A stretch of DNA of 7,626 bases from an uncultured Rhodospirillales bacterium (GTDB taxonomy: Bacteria; Pseudomonadota; Alphaproteobacteria; Rhodospirillales; Casp-alpha2), in assembly GCA_938074585.1 (NCBI GenBank), contig CALJEW010000319.1:1-7626 (forward strand), given 5' to 3'. Numbering within the stretch: the stretch's first letter is position 1; every line of letters begins with the position of its first letter. Below the pieces are notes generated by a model. It was not told the DNA's origin and did not search any database. It was given only the letters and a program-made list of their open reading frames with translations. Position numbers and translations under genes: made by a program. This document shows, piece after piece, positions 6,480-7,626 of this stretch.

Positions 6480-6707
6480 TCATTTGGTCTCGATCAGAAA
6501 GTAAAAACTGCCATCTGTTTGATCTTCGGATGATAACAGTATGCTTCTGGTTGAACGGTACATAGCATCCATGTCGCGTAACGATGCCGGGTCAGATAAA
6601 AAAACTTCCAGCATTTGACTGGCAATCAATGCCGTAATATCGTTTTTAGCTTTCATGACTGGGATTGGGCAGTTTAAGCCACGGGCATCTATGGATTGGC
6701 TAATCAT
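6480..6707 (-). CDS. TusA/SirA-like sulfur carrier protein
   Basis: Small proteins of this family carry sulfur as a persulfide on one cysteine and pass it between enzymes; some members (YedF) are linked to selenium use. From the ATG at 6707 the protein is 75 aa, normal for a single TusA domain. It begins with the hallmark IDARGLNCPIPVMKAK (6-21), where Cys13 of the CPxP motif would carry the sulfur. LEVFLSDPASLRDMDAM follows, matching the family's L-V-x-x-x-D-P-x-S-x-x-D pattern, and it ends in FYFLIETK. The frame is open 25 codons further upstream, but that part has the AT-rich, non-protein look of the intergenic promoter and is not used. No strong Shine-Dalgarno sequence is seen. The gene is divergent from the YeeE/YedE gene, a common partner of TusA-like proteins, and converges on larA. 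Confidence 0.88.
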   Translation of the reverse strand: MISQSIDARGLNCPIPVMKAKNDITALIASQMLEVFLSDPASLRDMDAMYRSTRSILLSSEDQTDGSFYFLIETK

Positions 6708-6728
6708 AAGTGTACTAAATTTAAACAC

Positions 6729-6748
6729 ATATAAATTCCGTATTATAT
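6729..6748. promoter_or_regulatory. AT-rich inverted repeat in the divergent tusA-like/yedE promoter region
   Basis: ATATAA (6729-6734) and TTATAT (6743-6748) are perfect inverted arms around an 8-bp spacer. They lie 22-41 bp upstream of the TusA-like start and in the likely promoter zone for yedE (TATGCT at 6756-6761 could serve as a -10). Placement and size would fit a sulfur-responsive ArsR-type repressor site, but in such AT-rich DNA it may be chance. Confidence 0.25.
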
Positions 6749-6820
6749 AAGATTCTATGCTAAAGTCTAATAAAATAAGCAAGCGGCTTCTGTAATCCGA
6801 TTGCTAGGAGTGGAAAAAAT

Positions 6821-6847
6821 ATGTTGCATGCAGGGCGGCTCGAATGA
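6821..6847 (+). CDS. Possible 8-codon leader peptide upstream of yedE
   Basis: ATG 6821 is preceded by AGGAG (6806-6810, 10 nt spacing), the best Shine-Dalgarno sequence in this region, and encodes MLHAGRLE before TGA at 6845-6847. The stop overlaps an in-frame upstream ATG of yedE at 6844 (ATGA). This geometry would allow translational coupling or leader-based control of the transporter. The peptide has no recognised motif, and the pattern could be fortuitous. Confidence 0.35.
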   Translation: MLHAGRLE

Positions 6848-6882
6848 GTTGTCTAGAAGTAACGTTAGGAAAATATTGTCGC

Positions 6883-7626
6883 ATGGAAAAGACCGAAGTT
6901 GCATTATTGGTTCCGTTGTTGGGTTTATGTCTTGGTGGATTGTTAGGGGCGACGGTTCAACGCACGCAGTTTTGTACGATGGGGGCCATATCGGATATCT
7001 TTTTTATTGGAGACTGGAACCGCTTTCGGGCATGGATGTTGGCTATTGCGACAGCCATTTTAGGTACTCAAACCCTTCATATGCAGGGATTAATTAATCT
7101 AAGTGAATCGATTTATTTAACTCCTAATCTCGGTTGGGCTGGTGCTACCCTTGGCGGGCTGATGTTTGGTTTTGGCATGACGCTGGGCGGTGGATGCGGC
7201 AATAAAACGTTGGTTCGTTTGGGTGCGGGTAATTTAAAATCTTTAGTCGTTGCTATTGTGCTTGGAATTTTTGCCTACATGACTTTGCGGGGATTGATCG
7301 GATTAGCGCGGATTGAACTGGAAGCCGTAACGATAATCGAATTAAGTACATTCGAGTTGGAAACCCAAAGTATACCTGCTTTTTTGAGCTTGTTGGGGTT
7401 GGATGTTGAATTAACACGGATTGTTAGTATTTGTGTTATTTCGGGTGGACTTTTTGTCTTTTGTTTAAAAAATGCCGCGTTTCGTAAATCAAAAATTGAT
7501 ATGGCTGCTGGGTTCATTGTTGGTTTATTGATTGTTGCTGGTTGGTTCGTTACCGGGAATATAGGGTTTGACGATTTTGAGCCAACCCCCATCGCGTCGT
7601 TTAGCTTTGTTGCCCCCATTGGTGAA
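6883..7626 (+). CDS. YeeE/YedE-family (TsuA-like) sulfur-compound transporter, 3' truncated by window edge
   Basis: The family comprises inner-membrane importers of thiosulfate (TsuA) and members linked to selenium metabolism. The first 248 residues are present and the gene continues past the edge. Hydrophobic segments lie at about 6-25, 50-66, 84-104, 118-141, 178-195 and 206-224. Hallmarks are ATVQRTQFCTMGAISD (23-38) and LGGGCGNKTLVRLGAGNLKS (101-120). Cys31 and Cys105 correspond to two of the conserved cysteines that relay thiosulfate in TsuA; the third would lie beyond the window. I chose ATG 6883 because MEKTEVALLV leads straight into the first helix as in relatives; its AGGA is about 12 nt upstream. 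An in-frame ATG at 6844 would add 13 polar residues and overlaps a small leader ORF. It is divergent from the TusA-like gene, which supports a shared sulfur role. Thiosulfate versus a selenium compound cannot be settled from sequence. Confidence 0.88.
   Translation, partial: MEKTEVALLVPLLGLCLGGLLGATVQRTQFCTMGAISDIFFIGDWNRFRAWMLAIATAILGTQTLHMQGLINLSESIYLTPNLGWAGATLGGLMFGFGMTLGGGCGNKTLVRLGAGNLKSLVVAIVLGIFAYMTLRGLIGLARIELEAVTIIELSTFELETQSIPAFLSLLGLDVELTRIVSICVISGGLFVFCLKNAAFRKSKIDMAAGFIVGLLIVAGWFVTGNIGFDDFEPTPIASFSFVAPIGE

Noticed and set aside
6801..7097. Plus-strand 98-aa frame beginning at 6801
   Set aside because: It overlaps the YeeE/YedE gene in another frame; only the frame from 6883 shows a recognised family.
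7275..7619. 114-aa minus-strand frame at the right edge
   Set aside because: It is antisense to the membrane-protein gene, with no recognisable motif and no upstream ribosome site.

Overview
The window carries the complete synthesis genes for the nickel-pincer nucleotide (NPN) cofactor, a LarA-family racemase/epimerase that would use it, and sulfur/selenium-handling genes. Base composition is moderate (roughly mid-40s % GC by eye). The YeeE/YedE protein, the chemotaxis relics and the general gene style resemble Alphaproteobacteria of the Rhodospirillales kind. This is an impression from protein character, not a search result.

Layout, left to right. Positions 1-98 hold what may be the tail of an unrecognised plus-strand gene. 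On the minus strand, 2874 down to 176 is a compact operon, larC-larE-larB: larC and larE overlap by 14 bp and larE and larB are 10 bp apart. Next on the minus strand (3326-2970) is a decayed CheY-like receiver with an in-frame amber stop and a Tyr at the phospho-acceptor position. On the plus strand, 3504/3516-4628 is selU (mnmH), tRNA 2-selenouridine synthase. Behind it on the minus strand (4869-4654) is the C-terminal end of a methyl-accepting chemotaxis protein with no start. At 5177-6475, plus strand, is larA with all expected catalytic residues. It ends 4 bp from a convergent small TusA-like gene (6707-6480). A divergent intergenic region follows, containing an 8-codon leader ORF. The last gene is a YeeE/YedE-family membrane protein starting at 6883 (or 6844), which runs off the right edge.

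How the genes may work together. LarB carboxylates and hydrolyses nicotinic acid adenine dinucleotide, LarE inserts two sulfurs, LarC inserts nickel, and LarA uses the finished cofactor on an alpha-hydroxyacid. This LarE has the three cysteines of the [4Fe-4S] type, so it may be catalytic in sulfur transfer rather than sacrificial. SelU acts on 2-thiouridine, TusA proteins carry persulfide sulfur, and YeeE/YedE proteins import thiosulfate or are linked to selenium use. LarE, SelU, TusA and YedE therefore all handle sulfur or selenium, so a shared sulfur supply is a reasonable but unproven reading.

No clearly undescribed system is visible. The most notable points are the lar/sulfur/selenium neighbourhood, the chemotaxis relics on both sides of selU, an altered Walker A glycine in SelU, and the leader ORF before yedE.
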